Below are positions 37,615 to 46,438 of a stretch of 46,438 nucleotides of DNA, in pieces (position 1 is the stretch's first letter; each line of letters opens with the position of its first letter). The translations under genes were made by a program, and so were the position numbers. The DNA is taken from positions 1 to 46,438 of the forward strand of contig JAUXWB010000006.1 of the NCBI GenBank assembly GCA_030684475.1, in the 5' to 3' direction. This DNA comes from Reyranella sp. Lineage in GTDB: Bacteria; Pseudomonadota; Alphaproteobacteria; Reyranellales; Reyranellaceae. The notes beneath the pieces were generated by a model, which saw only the letters and a list, made by a program, of their open reading frames with translations, ran no database searches and was not told the origin of the DNA.

Positions 37615-38019
37615 ATGATCGGACGCCTGAACCACATCGCTATCGCCGTGCCTGATCTGGCCAAAGCCTCCGAGCTCTATCGGACGGTCATGGGCGCCAA
37701 GGTGAGCGCTCCCAAGCCTCAACCAGCGCATGGTGTGACCGTGGTGTTCGTGGAATTGCCCAACACCAAGATCGAACTCCTGCATCCGCTGGGCGAGAAA
37801 TCGCCGATCGCGAACTTTCTTGCCCGCAATGTCGACGGCGGTATTCACCATGTCTGCTACGAGGTCGAGGACATCTACGCCGCTCGCGACAAGCTGAAAT
37901 CCCAGGGGGCCCGGGTATTGGGCGATGGCGAGCCCAAGATCGGCGCTCACGACAAGCCGGTGTTGTTCCTCCATCCCAAGGACTTCGCGGGCACTCTGAT
38001 AGAACTCGAGCAGGTCTGA
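37615..38019 (+). CDS. mce: Methylmalonyl-CoA epimerase
   Basis: This 134-residue glyoxalase-fold (VOC) enzyme interconverts R- and S-methylmalonyl-CoA on the route from propionyl-CoA to succinyl-CoA. The metal ligands are visible in LNHIAIAVPDL (His), a central HHVCYEVEDI (His-His) and the C-terminal GTLIELEQV (Glu). KIELLHPLGEKSPIANFLARN is a typical substrate-side block. ATG 37615 is preceded by GGAGAG. Its place after RNase J is common in alphaproteobacteria. DUF1467 follows after 16 bp. Confidence 0.93.
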   Translation: MIGRLNHIAIAVPDLAKASELYRTVMGAKVSAPKPQPAHGVTVVFVELPNTKIELLHPLGEKSPIANFLARNVDGGIHHVCYEVEDIYAARDKLKSQGARVLGDGEPKIGAHDKPVLFLHPKDFAGTLIELEQV

Positions 38020-38035
38020 GAGGGGGCCCATCGCC

Positions 38036-38284
38036 ATGAGCTGGGCCACCGGCGTCATGGTCTACATCGTCATCTGGTGGACGGTGTTGTTCGCCGTCTT
38101 GCCGCTGGGTGTGCGGCGGGTCGAGAAGCCGGGCAAGGGCCAGGAGCGTGGGGCGCCGGAGCGGCCTGAATTGATGCGTAAGGCGATCATCACGTCGGCG
38201 GTCGCGGCGGTGCTTTGGCTGGGGTTCTATGCGCTGCATTGGTCCGACGTCTTCAGCTTCCGCAGGCTGGTCGACGGTAGTTAA
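38036..38284 (+). CDS. DUF1467 family small membrane protein
   Basis: This 82-residue protein has two membrane helices (about 6-25, GVMVYIVIWWTVLFAVLPLGV, and 49-67, AIITSAVAAVLWLGFYALH). The first ends in GVRR, and the loop contains PERPELMRKA. This is the DUF1467 pattern, found next to mce and proS in alphaproteobacteria. Function is unknown. It is the last gene of the plus-strand run that starts at nuoA. AGAGGG lies upstream of the ATG. Confidence 0.88.
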   Translation: MSWATGVMVYIVIWWTVLFAVLPLGVRRVEKPGKGQERGAPERPELMRKAIITSAVAAVLWLGFYALHWSDVFSFRRLVDGS

Positions 38285-38324
38285 ATCAATCTCTTAGAAG
38301 TTCTCTTTAATTCATTGAAATATA

Positions 38325-38353
38325 AAAGGAAACGGCGGGCTTTTGACCCGCCG
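38325..38353 (-). terminator. Hairpin terminator, minus strand
   Basis: CGGCGGG / CCCGCCG is a 7-bp stem (38333-38339 with 38347-38353). On the minus strand it is followed by TTTCCTTTTATATTTC. The U-tract is on the minus side; on the plus side only CTCTTCT follows. It may end a minus-strand RNA or the purine-permease transcript, and weakly also the DUF1467 side. Confidence 0.7.
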
Positions 38354-38500
38354 CTCTTCTACCCCGAAACTCGTCGTTCGGCGGCTTTTGCCGCTCTCCT
38401 CCCTAAACTCAGGCAGCGCCCAAGACGCAGGCTCTTTAGCGTGGCCTCGGCGCCTTGCCAAGACCTTTTCTTTCGATCGCCAGCCTCCCACCGAACATTT
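38325..38500 (-). ncRNA. Candidate structured small RNA between DUF1467 and the purine permease
   Basis: No gene fits 38285-38553. On the minus strand a promoter-like pair (TTGTCA at 38525-38520, then ACAAAT about 17 bases on) would start an RNA near 38490 that ends at the hairpin at 38353-38333. The segment folds strongly: GTTCGGTGG (38496-38488) pairs with CCGCCGAAC (38384-38376); GGTCTTGGC pairs with GCCGAGGCC (38465-38443, 9 bp); and a short GCGTC / GGCGC hairpin lies at 38428-38416. A GCGGC / GCCGC hairpin (38394-38381) competes with the long stem. Two of these stems need G-U pairs that exist only on the minus strand. About 165 bases and a long closing stem would suit a 6S-type RNA, but I cannot identify the family. 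It may instead be the permease 3' UTR. Confidence 0.4.
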
Positions 38501-38553
38501 GTTAGGGCGCGGGGTCGTTTGACAACAGACAAATTTCCCTACCGGTTCGATGA

Positions 38554-39846
38554 TCATCCAATGACCACGTACTTGATCACAAACAGAACAGCGAGAACGC
38601 CAACGGCAGGATGAACGTCGGCGTAGCGACCTGCGGCAACCTTGATGCCGGCGTACGAAATGAAGCCGAAGGCGATGCCGTCGGCGATCGAGAAGGTGAA
38701 CGGCATTGCCAGCGTAGTGATGACGGCTGGCGCCGCTTCGGTGATGTCGTTCCACTCGATTTCCGTGAGGCTACGCGTCAACAGGCAAGCAACGTAGAGC
38801 AACGCTGGCGCCGTGGCGTAGGCCGGAATGGATGTGGCAAGCGGGGCAACAAACAAAGCCAGCAGGAACAGCACACCCACGGTCGCAGCGGTGAGTCCGG
38901 TACGGCCGCCGGCGTTGATGCCGGCCGCACTCTCGATATAGCTGGTCGTGGTCGAGGTACCGACGGCGGCGCCGGCCATCGCAGCGGCGCTGTCGGAGAT
39001 CAGAGCGCCGCGCAGGCGCGGCACGGTGCCATCGGGGCGCATGAAGCCGCCGCGATGCGCCAATGCGATCAGGGTTCCGGTGTTGTCGAACAGGTCGACA
39101 AACAGGAAGGCGAACACCACGGTCACCAGCCCGACCTGGAGAGCGCCGGCGATGTCCATCTGCAGGAATACTGGAGCGATCGACGGGGGGATATCGAAGA
39201 TACCTTCGAATTTCTGATGGCCAGCGAGAATCGAGATGAACGTGACCACCAGGATGCCGACGATGACCCCGCCCATGACGCGGCGATATTCGAGAGCGGC
39301 AATCAGGGCAAAGCCCAGACAGGCCATGAGGACGGGCCAGCTCGCGAGCTTGCCGTGGGTAACCAGTGTTTCAGGATGGGAAACGACGATGCCGGCGTTC
39401 TTCAGTGCAATCAGCGCTAGGAACAAGCCGATGCCCGCGGCGATCGCCATCTTGAGCGACTTCGGGATGGCGTTGACGATCCACTCCCGGATCGGCAGCA
39501 CACTAATGATGAAGAAGAGGACGCCGGAGATGAAGACGCAGCCGAGCGCCACCTGCCAGGTATGGCCCATGCCGCCCACCACGCCGAAGGCGAAGTAGGC
39601 GTTCAATCCCATGCCGGGCGCGAGCGCGATCGGATAGTTGGCAAGGAATGCCATGAGGAGACAGCCGATGGCGGCGGCCACACAGGTTGCGACGAAAACC
39701 GCGCCGAACGGCATCTTGGCGGCGCTGAGGATCGCCGGGTTGACGAAGATGATGTACGCCATTGTCAGGAATGTCGTGATCCCGGCGACGATCTCGGTCC
39801 GGACATTGGTCCTGTTCTCGCTCAGCTTGAAAATCCGCTCGAGCAT
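38554..39846 (-). CDS. NCS2 family guanine/hypoxanthine permease (AzgA/PbuG-type)
   Basis: This 430-residue inner-membrane protein has 12-14 transmembrane helices. Purine-permease blocks of the AzgA/PbuG/GhxP branch are present: [24 protein letters not shown] near the start, [11 protein letters not shown] (about 78-88), [17 protein letters not shown] and the [23 protein letters not shown] signature. Substrates are likely hypoxanthine, guanine or adenine, taken up with protons. ATG 39846 follows GGGGAGAG. It is divergent from proS with a 151 bp spacer, in which no purine riboswitch is seen. The terminator at 38353-38333 lies 200 bp beyond its stop. Confidence 0.9.
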   Translation of the reverse strand: MLERIFKLSENRTNVRTEIVAGITTFLTMAYIIFVNPAILSAAKMPFGAVFVATCVAAAIGCLLMAFLANYPIALAPGMGLNAYFAFGVVGGMGHTWQVALGCVFISGVLFFIISVLPIREWIVNAIPKSLKMAIAAGIGLFLALIALKNAGIVVSHPETLVTHGKLASWPVLMACLGFALIAALEYRRVMGGVIVGILVVTFISILAGHQKFEGIFDIPPSIAPVFLQMDIAGALQVGLVTVVFAFLFVDLFDNTGTLIALAHRGGFMRPDGTVPRLRGALISDSAAAMAGAAVGTSTTTSYIESAAGINAGGRTGLTAATVGVLFLLALFVAPLATSIPAYATAPALLYVACLLTRSLTEIEWNDITEAAPAVITTLAMPFTFSIADGIAFGFISYAGIKVAAGRYADVHPAVGVLAVLFVIKYVVIG

Positions 39847-39997
39847 GCTTCTCTCCCCCCTCCCCCCGGTTGGCGCGCTGAGTGTGCGGGTATTGGCCTG
39901 TGCAAAACCAGCCAACCGCGGCCAAGTTTGCCTTTGCAGGGCCTGTTCCCTACAGTCCGCGGCCACCCCGGGCGCCCCGAGCGAGGATCGATTCAGC

Positions 39998-41311
39998 ATG
40001 CGGATGAGCCAGTATTTTCTGCCGACCTTGAAGGAGAATCCGGCCGAGGCGCAGATCGTGTCACACCGGCTGATGTTGCGCGCCGGCCTCGTTCGCCAGA
40101 CCAGCGCCGGCATCTATGCCTGGCTGCCGCTCGGCTTTCGCGTCCTCAAGAATATCGAGCGGATCGTGCGCGAGGAGCAGGACGCCGCTGGTGCCCAGGA
40201 AGTGCTGATGCCGACCATCCAGTCGGCGGACCTGTGGCGCGAGAGCGGGCGCTACGACGCCTACGGGCCGGAAATGCTGCGCTTCAAGGACCGCCACGAC
40301 CGCGAGATGCTGTTCGGGCCGACCAACGAAGAGATGATCACCGTTCTCTTCCGAGACGGGGTGAAGAGCTATCGTGACCTGCCGAAGAACCTCTATCACA
40401 TCCAGTGGAAATTCCGGGACGAAGTGCGACCGCGTTTTGGTGTCATGCGCGGGCGCGAGTTCCTGATGAAGGACAACTACTCGTTCGACATCGACAGGGC
40501 AGGTGCCATCCGCTCCTACAACAACATGTTCGTAGCTTACCTGCGTACCTTTGCGCGCATGGGCCTGAAGGCGATCCCGATGCGCGCCGACACCGGCCCG
40601 ATCGGAGGCGACCTCAGCCACGAGTTCATCATCCTGGCCGAGACCGGCGAAAGCGCCGTGTTCTGCCACAAGGGGCTGGTCGACAAGGATATCCTCGGCC
40701 GCGCGATAGACTATACGAGCGACCTGCAGCCGATCGTGAACGAATGGACCTCGCTCTATGCCGCGACGGACGAGAAGCACGACAAGGATGCCTTCGAGAA
40801 GATCCCGGAAGGCGAGCGTCTTGCCGCACGAGGGATCGAAGTCGGCCATATTTTCAACTTCGGGACCACGTACTCCAAGCCGATGAATGCGGTTGTGGCC
40901 GGCCCCGGCGGAGAACAGATCACGGTCGAGATGGGTTCCTACGGCATCGGCGTGTCGCGCTTGGTCGGCGGCATCATCGAAGCAAGCCACGACGCGGCCG
41001 GCATCGTCTGGCCGGAGTCCGTCGCCCCCTTCAAGGTCGCTGTCATCAACCTGAAGCCGGACGACGGCCCCGTCTCCGGTGCTTGCGTTAAGCTCTATGA
41101 AGCCCTGCAGGCAAAGGGGGTCGAGGTCCTGCACGACGACCGCGACCTGCGGCCCGGCGCCAAGTTTGCCGACATGGACCTGATCGGAACGCCTTGGCAG
41201 GTCATCGTCGGCCCCAAGGGACTGGCGGCGGACAAGGTCGAACTCAAGAACCGCAAGACCGGCACGCGCGAGGAACTGCCGATCGATCAGATCGCTCAAC
41301 GGTTCGGCTGA
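39998..41311 (+). CDS. proS: Prolyl-tRNA synthetase (short, alphaproteobacterial type)
   Basis: This 437-residue class II aminoacyl-tRNA synthetase charges tRNA-Pro. Motif 2/3 blocks are [47 protein letters not shown] and [17 protein letters not shown]. It lacks the inserted editing (INS) domain between motifs 2 and 3 that the 570-residue E. coli enzyme has, as is usual for alphaproteobacteria; free editing proteins such as ProXp or YbaK would then clear Ala-tRNA-Pro. The C-terminal anticodon-binding domain begins near residue 345 ([13 protein letters not shown]). ATG 39998 follows GAGGAT; ATG 40004 is close and also possible. Confidence 0.95.
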   Translation: MRMSQYFLPTLKENPAEAQIVSHRLMLRAGLVRQTSAGIYAWLPLGFRVLKNIERIVREEQDAAGAQEVLMPTIQSADLWRESGRYDAYGPEMLRFKDRHDREMLFGPTNEEMITVLFRDGVKSYRDLPKNLYHIQWKFRDEVRPRFGVMRGREFLMKDNYSFDIDRAGAIRSYNNMFVAYLRTFARMGLKAIPMRADTGPIGGDLSHEFIILAETGESAVFCHKGLVDKDILGRAIDYTSDLQPIVNEWTSLYAATDEKHDKDAFEKIPEGERLAARGIEVGHIFNFGTTYSKPMNAVVAGPGGEQITVEMGSYGIGVSRLVGGIIEASHDAAGIVWPESVAPFKVAVINLKPDDGPVSGACVKLYEALQAKGVEVLHDDRDLRPGAKFADMDLIGTPWQVIVGPKGLAADKVELKNRKTGTREELPIDQIAQRFG

Positions 41312-41329
41312 AGCGGGACGCCGCCCATC

Positions 41330-42643
41330 ATGGCCTTTGCCGCCGTCGAGCGCCTGATTGCCTTCCGGTATCTGAAGGCGCGCCGGGAGGAGGGGTTCAT
41401 CTCGGTGATCGCCGGCTTCTCGCTCGTCGGCATCACGCTGGGCGTCGGCACCTTGATCGTGGTCATGGCCGTGATGAACGGCTTTCGCGTCGAGATGCTG
41501 CGGCAGATGTCGGGCATCAGCGGGCAACTCGGCGTCCAGGGCAATCGCGACGGGCTGGATGCAACGCCGGATCTGTTGGCCCGCATCAGGGCGGTGCCTG
41601 GCGTCGTCAGTGCCACGCCTTCCGCCGAGGGGCAGGTAATGGCGGTCGCCGGCGATCGGGTCCGCGGCGTTATCGTGCGGGGGATGCGACCGGAAGATTT
41701 CCGCGCCCGCGTGCCGCTGGCTGCGGCAATCGACGGGCCCCCCGGGGTGCGCGAGCGGTATCGAGGCCTGTGCAGTGACGGCGACGACAAGTCACTCGAC
41801 TGGGGTACTTTGACAGGCTTCGGCGACGACTTCTCCGTGGCGATCGGTCGGCGCCTGGCCGACCTGATGGGATTGAAGGTCGGTGACAGGCTGCAGCTCG
41901 TGTCGCCGGTCTCCGTGGCGACACCGTTGGGCGTCATGCCTCGGTCCGTCTCCGCCAGAGTTTCGGCGATTTTTTGCGCCGGCATGTACGACTACGACGC
42001 CAACTTCGTCTACGCCCCGCTTGTCGATGTCCAGCGTCTTCTCGATCTCGGCGGCAAAGTGACGGGAATAGAGGTGTTCGTGGGAGACGACACTTCGCTC
42101 TCGAACAGCCGTCGCCTGGTGATGCAGGCGGTGGGCTTTCAAGGTTGGGTGTTCGACTGGTTCCAGGCCAACGTCAGCTTCTTCTCCGCAATCCAGGCAC
42201 AAACGAATGTGATGTTTCTGGTGCTGACGCTCATCGTGCTGGTGGCTGCGTTCAACATCGTCTCAAGCCTCGTCATGCTGGTACGCACCAAGACCGCGGA
42301 CATCGCCATCTTGCGGACCATGGGTGCCAGTCGCGGGGCGATCCTGCGGGTGTTCCTGATCGATGGCCTGGCAATCGGCGGGGCGGGTACGATCATCGGC
42401 GTCGTTCTGGGGCTCGCCTTCGCGCGCAACATTGAGGCGATTCGCCAGTGGCTGCAGCAAACCTTCGGCCTCGTGCTGTTCGACGAGACGCTCTACCTTC
42501 TTGCCGAGATGCCATCGCATATCGAGTGGGTTGAAGTGGCGGTAATCGCCGGCATGGCTCTGGTTTTCGCGCTGATGGCCTCGCTCTATCCCGCGCTGCG
42601 AGCATCCCGGCTCGACCCGGTCGAGGGCCTGCGCCGTGAGTGA
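41330..42643 (+). CDS. Lipoprotein-releasing ABC transporter permease, LolC/E type, copy 1
   Basis: This 437-residue inner-membrane permease belongs to the complex that lifts outer-membrane lipoproteins out of the inner membrane and hands them to LolA. It has one N-terminal membrane helix (about 26-48, with FISVIAGFSLVGITLGVGTLIVVMAVMNGFR), a large periplasmic MacB-like domain, and three C-terminal helices of the FtsX domain (AIQAQTNVMFLVLTLIVLVAAFNIVSSLVMLV, IDGLAIGGAGTIIGVVLG, VAVIAGMALVFALMASLYPALRASRLDPVEGLR). It starts 18 bp after proS and overlaps the next permease by 8 bp. The second, clearly related gene next to it makes a LolC/E pair. Confidence 0.9.
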   Translation: MAFAAVERLIAFRYLKARREEGFISVIAGFSLVGITLGVGTLIVVMAVMNGFRVEMLRQMSGISGQLGVQGNRDGLDATPDLLARIRAVPGVVSATPSAEGQVMAVAGDRVRGVIVRGMRPEDFRARVPLAAAIDGPPGVRERYRGLCSDGDDKSLDWGTLTGFGDDFSVAIGRRLADLMGLKVGDRLQLVSPVSVATPLGVMPRSVSARVSAIFCAGMYDYDANFVYAPLVDVQRLLDLGGKVTGIEVFVGDDTSLSNSRRLVMQAVGFQGWVFDWFQANVSFFSAIQAQTNVMFLVLTLIVLVAAFNIVSSLVMLVRTKTADIAILRTMGASRGAILRVFLIDGLAIGGAGTIIGVVLGLAFARNIEAIRQWLQQTFGLVLFDETLYLLAEMPSHIEWVEVAVIAGMALVFALMASLYPALRASRLDPVEGLRRE

Positions 42644-43895
42644 CGGGGCGCCCGCCGTCGAACGCTGGCTGGCATGGCGTTATCTGGCGACCCGCCAGCG
42701 AGAAGGCTTCGTTTCCTTCATTGCGGTCGTTTCCCTGATCGGCGTGGCGCTGGGCGTGGCGACCCTGATCGTCGTCTTGTCCGTGATGGGTGGATTTCGC
42801 CAGCAATTGCTCGGCCGCATCATCGGTATGAATGGCCACGTCGTGATCACGGCGCCGGGGGGCATGTTGCAGGCGACAGCTGACTTTCTGGCGAAACTCA
42901 GGGCAACGCCAGACGTCCGTTCCGTACGGCCGGCGCTGGAGCGCCAGGCCTTGGTTGGGGCGAACAGTCTGACTCGAGGCGCCATGCTGCGGGGCGTCAG
43001 GACGGACGATCTGCTGACGCGCGATATCGTGACAAGGAACATCGTCCACGGCGAACTGGGCGCCTTCGGCACGAAGCCTGGCGTGGTCATGGGTGAGCGA
43101 TTGAGGCAGGCCCTGAATGTCAGTGCGGGCGACAGGGTCACGATCGTCACTCATAGGCTCAACGAGAACGGTACGATCGCACCTCGTTACTCGGACTACG
43201 AGGTGCTGGCGAGTTTCATGACGCGCCGCCACGAGTTCGACGGTGCGCTGGTTTTCGTGCCACTCGAGATGCTCCAGGAAGAGCTTGAATACGGGCACAA
43301 CGCCGTTTCCTCAATCGACCTGGAGCTTGCCGACCCCGCCTCCGCTCCACGTGTAGCCGAGGCGCTCCGCCGCTCACTGGACCGAAAGGACCTCAGGATT
43401 TCGGACTGGCTGGGTCTCAATGCCCGGTTCGTGGGTGCACTTCAGGTCGAGCGGGTAATGATGTTCATCATCCTAACCCTGATCGTCGTGGTCGCGGCGA
43501 TGAACGTCGTGGCAAGCTTCACCATGCTGGTGCGCGTGAAACGCGGCAGCATCGCCATCCTGCGCACGATGGGGGCGACACCGCGAACGATCGTTCGTTC
43601 TTTTTTCCTGGCAGCAGCGGCGGTCGGTTTGGTCGGCACGGCGGTCGGCACAGCGCTCGGCCTTCTGATCTGCGCCAACATGTCTTCGATCGGCAAGCTG
43701 CTGTCGATCATCACGAGTGCATCGGGTGGTGGCAACGCCGAGATCGACTTCATCACCTCCATGCCGGTCCGGGTTCAGGCTATCGAAGTAGGCACAGTCG
43801 TTGTCGTGGCTATCCTGTTGTCGCTTGCGGCCGCCGCCTATCCCGCCTGGCGCAGTACCCGGGTCGAACCGGTCGAGGGACTCCGCTATGGGTGA
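42636..43895 (+). CDS. Lipoprotein-releasing ABC transporter permease, LolC/E type, copy 2
   Basis: This 419-residue permease has the same layout as the preceding gene: an N-terminal helix with [37 protein letters not shown], a periplasmic MacB-like domain, and C-terminal FtsX helices ([97 protein letters not shown]). The two proteins share the layout, but the periplasmic part differs strongly. It may be the LolC-like partner and copy 1 the LolE-like, or the reverse; this cannot be told here. GTG/ATG at 42636 overlaps copy 1, and its end overlaps lolD by 8 bp. Confidence 0.9.
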   Translation: MSDGAPAVERWLAWRYLATRQREGFVSFIAVVSLIGVALGVATLIVVLSVMGGFRQQLLGRIIGMNGHVVITAPGGMLQATADFLAKLRATPDVRSVRPALERQALVGANSLTRGAMLRGVRTDDLLTRDIVTRNIVHGELGAFGTKPGVVMGERLRQALNVSAGDRVTIVTHRLNENGTIAPRYSDYEVLASFMTRRHEFDGALVFVPLEMLQEELEYGHNAVSSIDLELADPASAPRVAEALRRSLDRKDLRISDWLGLNARFVGALQVERVMMFIILTLIVVVAAMNVVASFTMLVRVKRGSIAILRTMGATPRTIVRSFFLAAAAVGLVGTAVGTALGLLICANMSSIGKLLSIITSASGGGNAEIDFITSMPVRVQAIEVGTVVVVAILLSLAAAAYPAWRSTRVEPVEGLRYG

Positions 43896-44571
43896 TTTCG
43901 TGTTTCCTCTTTCCCTGCGCGACATCAAGCGCACATTCGTGCAAGGTGATCGCCGGCTCGAGGTGCTGCGTGGAGTCTCGTTCGATCTCCGGCCAGGCGA
44001 AATCGTGGCGCTCGTCGGCCAATCGGGCAGCGGCAAGTCGACCTTGCTCCACATCGCGGGCCTTCTGGAGCAGCCTGACGAAGGCGATGTGGTCGTGGAC
44101 GGCAAGTCGACGGGTACGCTCGGTGACCGTGGGCGAACCTCGTTACGCCGCCGGTTCCTGGGATTCGTCTATCAATACCATCACCTGCTGCCGGAATTCT
44201 CCGCGATGGAGAACGTGATGTTGCCGCAGATGCTGAACGGCCTGTCGCGCAGTGAAGCCCGCGTTCGGGCGACGGAACTGCTGGCGATGGTCCAACTCAA
44301 GGAGCGTGGCGACCATCGGCCGGGTCGACTGTCCGGCGGCGAACAACAGCGCGTGGCGATCGCGCGTGCGGTGGCAAATGCGCCGCGCGTCTTACTGGCG
44401 GATGAGCCGACAGGAAATCTCGACGCCGCGACGGCCGACGCCGTCTTCCGGCAACTCCTGACGCTGGTGCGGGAAACCGGCATGGCGGCGCTGGTCGCGA
44501 CCCACAATCCCGACCTTGCGGCGCGCATGGACCGGACGGTGACACTGAAGGACGGTGTATTGTCAGCCTGA
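43888..44571 (+). CDS. lolD: Lipoprotein-releasing ABC transporter ATP-binding protein LolD
   Basis: This 227-residue ATPase drives the LolCDE complex. Walker A is GQSGSGKST (44-52), the Q-loop is [21 protein letters not shown], the signature is [15 protein letters not shown], and Walker B is [16 protein letters not shown] near the end carries the H-loop histidine. ATG 43888 sits inside the end of the second permease, so the two are coupled. The neighbours and the length (about 230) support LolD rather than a MacB or FtsE. Confidence 0.94.
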   Translation: MGDFVFPLSLRDIKRTFVQGDRRLEVLRGVSFDLRPGEIVALVGQSGSGKSTLLHIAGLLEQPDEGDVVVDGKSTGTLGDRGRTSLRRRFLGFVYQYHHLLPEFSAMENVMLPQMLNGLSRSEARVRATELLAMVQLKERGDHRPGRLSGGEQQRVAIARAVANAPRVLLADEPTGNLDAATADAVFRQLLTLVRETGMAALVATHNPDLAARMDRTVTLKDGVLSA

Positions 44572-44602
44572 CAGTCCACAGGTTCCGGCGCGATGATAAC
44601 CC

Positions 44603-46438
44603 GTGCCCATCGCTGATTTTATTCATCTCAAGGTCCGGTCCGCCTATTCCCTCACCGAAGGGGCGAACAAGGTCGATGCCGTCGTGGCTCTTGCCAAGGC
44701 CCAGGCAATGCCGGCCGTCGCCGTCACGGATCGCAACAATCTGTTCGGTGCCCTGGAATTCGCGCAGTACGCGGCGAAGGCAGGGATTCAACCCATCATA
44801 GGCTGCGATCTTGGCCTCCGGCGAGAGGAAGAGGGCGGCATCGCCACGGCTAGCAAGCTGCCATCGGTCGATTGGCTGACCCTGCTGGTCCAGAACGAAC
44901 AGGGCTATCTCAACCTGATGCGTCTGGTGAGTAGAGCCCATTTGGAGTTCAAGACCGGCTCGATATCGGCGTTGCCCCTGTCTGAACTAGAAGGCCATAG
45001 CGATGGTCTTCTGGCGTTTACCGGCAGCACCAGCAGCGGCGTCGGGCGATTGTTGTTGGCGGGCCAAGTGCCGGCCGCGGCCCATATGCTCGAGCGATTG
45101 CAGACGCTGTTCGATGGCCGGCTCTACGTCGAGCTGCAACGCCACGGTGAGGACGGCGAGCGGCGCATCGAGGCTCCATTGCTCGATCTTGCCTACGCGT
45201 GCGAGCTGCCGCTGGTCGCGACGAACGATGTGCATTTTCCCAAGGCGTCGATGTATGAGGCGCACGACGTCCTCCTCTGCATAGAGCAGGGTGCGCATAT
45301 CGAGGATCCCAATCGTCGCCGGTTGACGCCAGAGCACTATTTCAAGTCGGCCGGCGAGATGCGCAGCGTCTTTTCGGACCTGCCAGAGGCCTGCGACAAC
45401 ACCCTGGCCATCGCCCAGCGCTGTGCCTACATGCCGGAGCCGCGCAAACCCATCCTGCCGCGCTACACGAAACTCGGCGGCCGGGCCGAGAAAGACGCTC
45501 TTAAGGAAATGGCCGAAACCGGCCTCGCGGCCCTGAAGGCAGGAGGCCGGCTGGCCGACGACATTGCCCTGAAGCTCTACGAAGAGCGGCTCCTCTACGA
45601 ACTCAACATGATCGAGAAGATGGGCTTCTCGGGCTACTTCCTGATCGTCGCCGATTTCATCCAGTGGGCGAAGGACAACGGTATTCCTGTCGGGCCTGGC
45701 CGTGGTTCGGGGGCGGGTTCTCTCGTAGCCTGGGCGCTCAAGATCACCGACCTCGACCCGCTGCGCTGGGGCCTGCTGTTCGAACGCTTTCTCAATCCCG
45801 AACGCGTCTCGATGCCGGACTTCGATATCGACTTCTGCCAGGACAAGCGCGACCAGGTAATCCGGTACGTGCGAGACGAATATGGTCACGATCGCGTTGC
45901 CGCCATCATCACCTTCGGCAAGTTGCAAGCCCGGGCGGTGTTGCGCGACGTCGGTCGCGTGCTCGGCATGCCCTATGGCCAAGTCGATCGCATCTGCAAG
46001 CTGGTGCCGAACAATCCGGCCAAGCCGGTTACGCTGGCCCAGGCGCTCGAGAGCGAGCAGCTCCTGAAGGAGCAATACCAGTCGGACGAGGAGATCAAGC
46101 GCCTGATCGATCTCGCGCTGCAGCTCGAAGGTCTTTTCCGCAACGCCTCGACCCATGCCGCCGGAGTCGTGATCGGCGACCGGCCGCTTGAGGAACTGGT
46201 GCCGCTCTACCGCGATACCGACAACAAGGAATCCCTGCCGGCCACCCAGTTCAACATGAAGTGGGTAGAGACCGCCGGCCTGGTGAAATTCGACTTCCTC
46301 GGCCTCAAGACGCTGACGGTGATCGAAAAAGCATGCGGCCTGATCGGCCATGACAAGATCAAGATCGACAAGATACCGCTCGACGACGAGCCGACGTTCA
46401 AGATGCTTGCCAAGGGCGATGCCTACGGGGTCTTCCAG
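44603..46438 (+). CDS. dnaE: DNA polymerase III alpha subunit, 5' part (cut by window end)
   Basis: The first 612 codons of the main replicative polymerase subunit are present. The N-terminal PHP domain starts FIHLKVRSAYSLTEGANKVDAVV, with VTDRNNLFGALEF and FPKASMYEAHDVL. The polymerase palm has PVGPGRGSGAGSLVAWAL and PDFDIDFCQDKR, in which Asp406 and Asp408 are the catalytic pair (E. coli Asp401 and Asp403). The frame is closed upstream by TAA 44597-44599, so GTG 44603 is the start; no strong ribosome-binding site is visible. The frame is open at the last base (GVFQ), with about 540 codons missing. Confidence 0.97.
   Translation, partial: MPIADFIHLKVRSAYSLTEGANKVDAVVALAKAQAMPAVAVTDRNNLFGALEFAQYAAKAGIQPIIGCDLGLRREEEGGIATASKLPSVDWLTLLVQNEQGYLNLMRLVSRAHLEFKTGSISALPLSELEGHSDGLLAFTGSTSSGVGRLLLAGQVPAAAHMLERLQTLFDGRLYVELQRHGEDGERRIEAPLLDLAYACELPLVATNDVHFPKASMYEAHDVLLCIEQGAHIEDPNRRRLTPEHYFKSAGEMRSVFSDLPEACDNTLAIAQRCAYMPEPRKPILPRYTKLGGRAEKDALKEMAETGLAALKAGGRLADDIALKLYEERLLYELNMIEKMGFSGYFLIVADFIQWAKDNGIPVGPGRGSGAGSLVAWALKITDLDPLRWGLLFERFLNPERVSMPDFDIDFCQDKRDQVIRYVRDEYGHDRVAAIITFGKLQARAVLRDVGRVLGMPYGQVDRICKLVPNNPAKPVTLAQALESEQLLKEQYQSDEEIKRLIDLALQLEGLFRNASTHAAGVVIGDRPLEELVPLYRDTDNKESLPATQFNMKWVETAGLVKFDFLGLKTLTVIEKACGLIGHDKIKIDKIPLDDEPTFKMLAKGDAYGVFQ

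Noticed and set aside
39847..39997. Purine riboswitch in front of the NCS2 permease
   Set aside because: The 151 bp spacer shows no conserved purine-aptamer core or paired loops; only a T/C-rich leader was seen.

Overview
This 46.4 kb window comes from a GC-rich bacterial chromosome, very probably an alphaproteobacterium of the Rhodospirillales/Reyranella type. That placement is inferred from gene content and order: nuoA-N followed directly by birA-coaX-rnj, a methylmalonyl-CoA epimerase and a DUF1467 protein; proS (short form), lolC/E-lolD and dnaE; tig-clpP-clpX-lon-hupB; and a sigma-54-type promoter in front of glnB-glnA. No phage, transposon, CRISPR array or replication origin was found.

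Positions 1-8,000 are mixed. They hold the tail of a TetR-type regulator, a DUF4202 protein, a PhoD-like phosphatase, a small membrane protein, a TauD-type dioxygenase and a decayed zone (3265-4030) with a broken DUF4198 gene and a possible TonB-receptor scrap. A CoA-transferase/hot-dog hydratase pair and the nitrogen-control genes glnB-glnA follow on the minus strand.

Positions 8,000-11,600 hold an aminotransferase and three tandem TetR-like paralogues, the middle one frameshifted. Between glnB and the aminotransferase is an AT-rich spacer with a sigma-54 promoter, a perfect DnaA box and a palindrome.

Positions 11,600-20,300 carry the NAD(P)H-hydrate repair enzyme, the proteostasis block tig-clpP-clpX-lon, the nucleoid protein HU, and four tRNA genes (His, Leu, Val, Asp). 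Three of the tRNAs sit 14-45 bp in front of a protein gene.

Positions 20,300-38,300 are one long plus-strand run. The complete 14-gene complex I operon (nuoA-N) leads into birA, coaX, RNase J, methylmalonyl-CoA epimerase and DUF1467. Many of these genes overlap by 1-10 bp.

Positions 38,300-46,438 contain a structured, apparently untranslated element that may be a minus-strand small RNA, then a purine permease on the minus strand. A plus-strand run follows: proS, two tandem lolC/E-type permeases, lolD, and the first 612 codons of dnaE, which is cut by the window end.

The most interesting leads are: the CTT-TGA +1-type frameshift site in the second TetR paralogue, at the exact point where the paralogues' reading frame resumes; the candidate structured RNA near 38,330-38,500; the Asp-to-Asn change in the CoaX signature; and the doubled lolC/E permease. 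No clearly new multi-gene system is visible; most of the window is conserved core genome.
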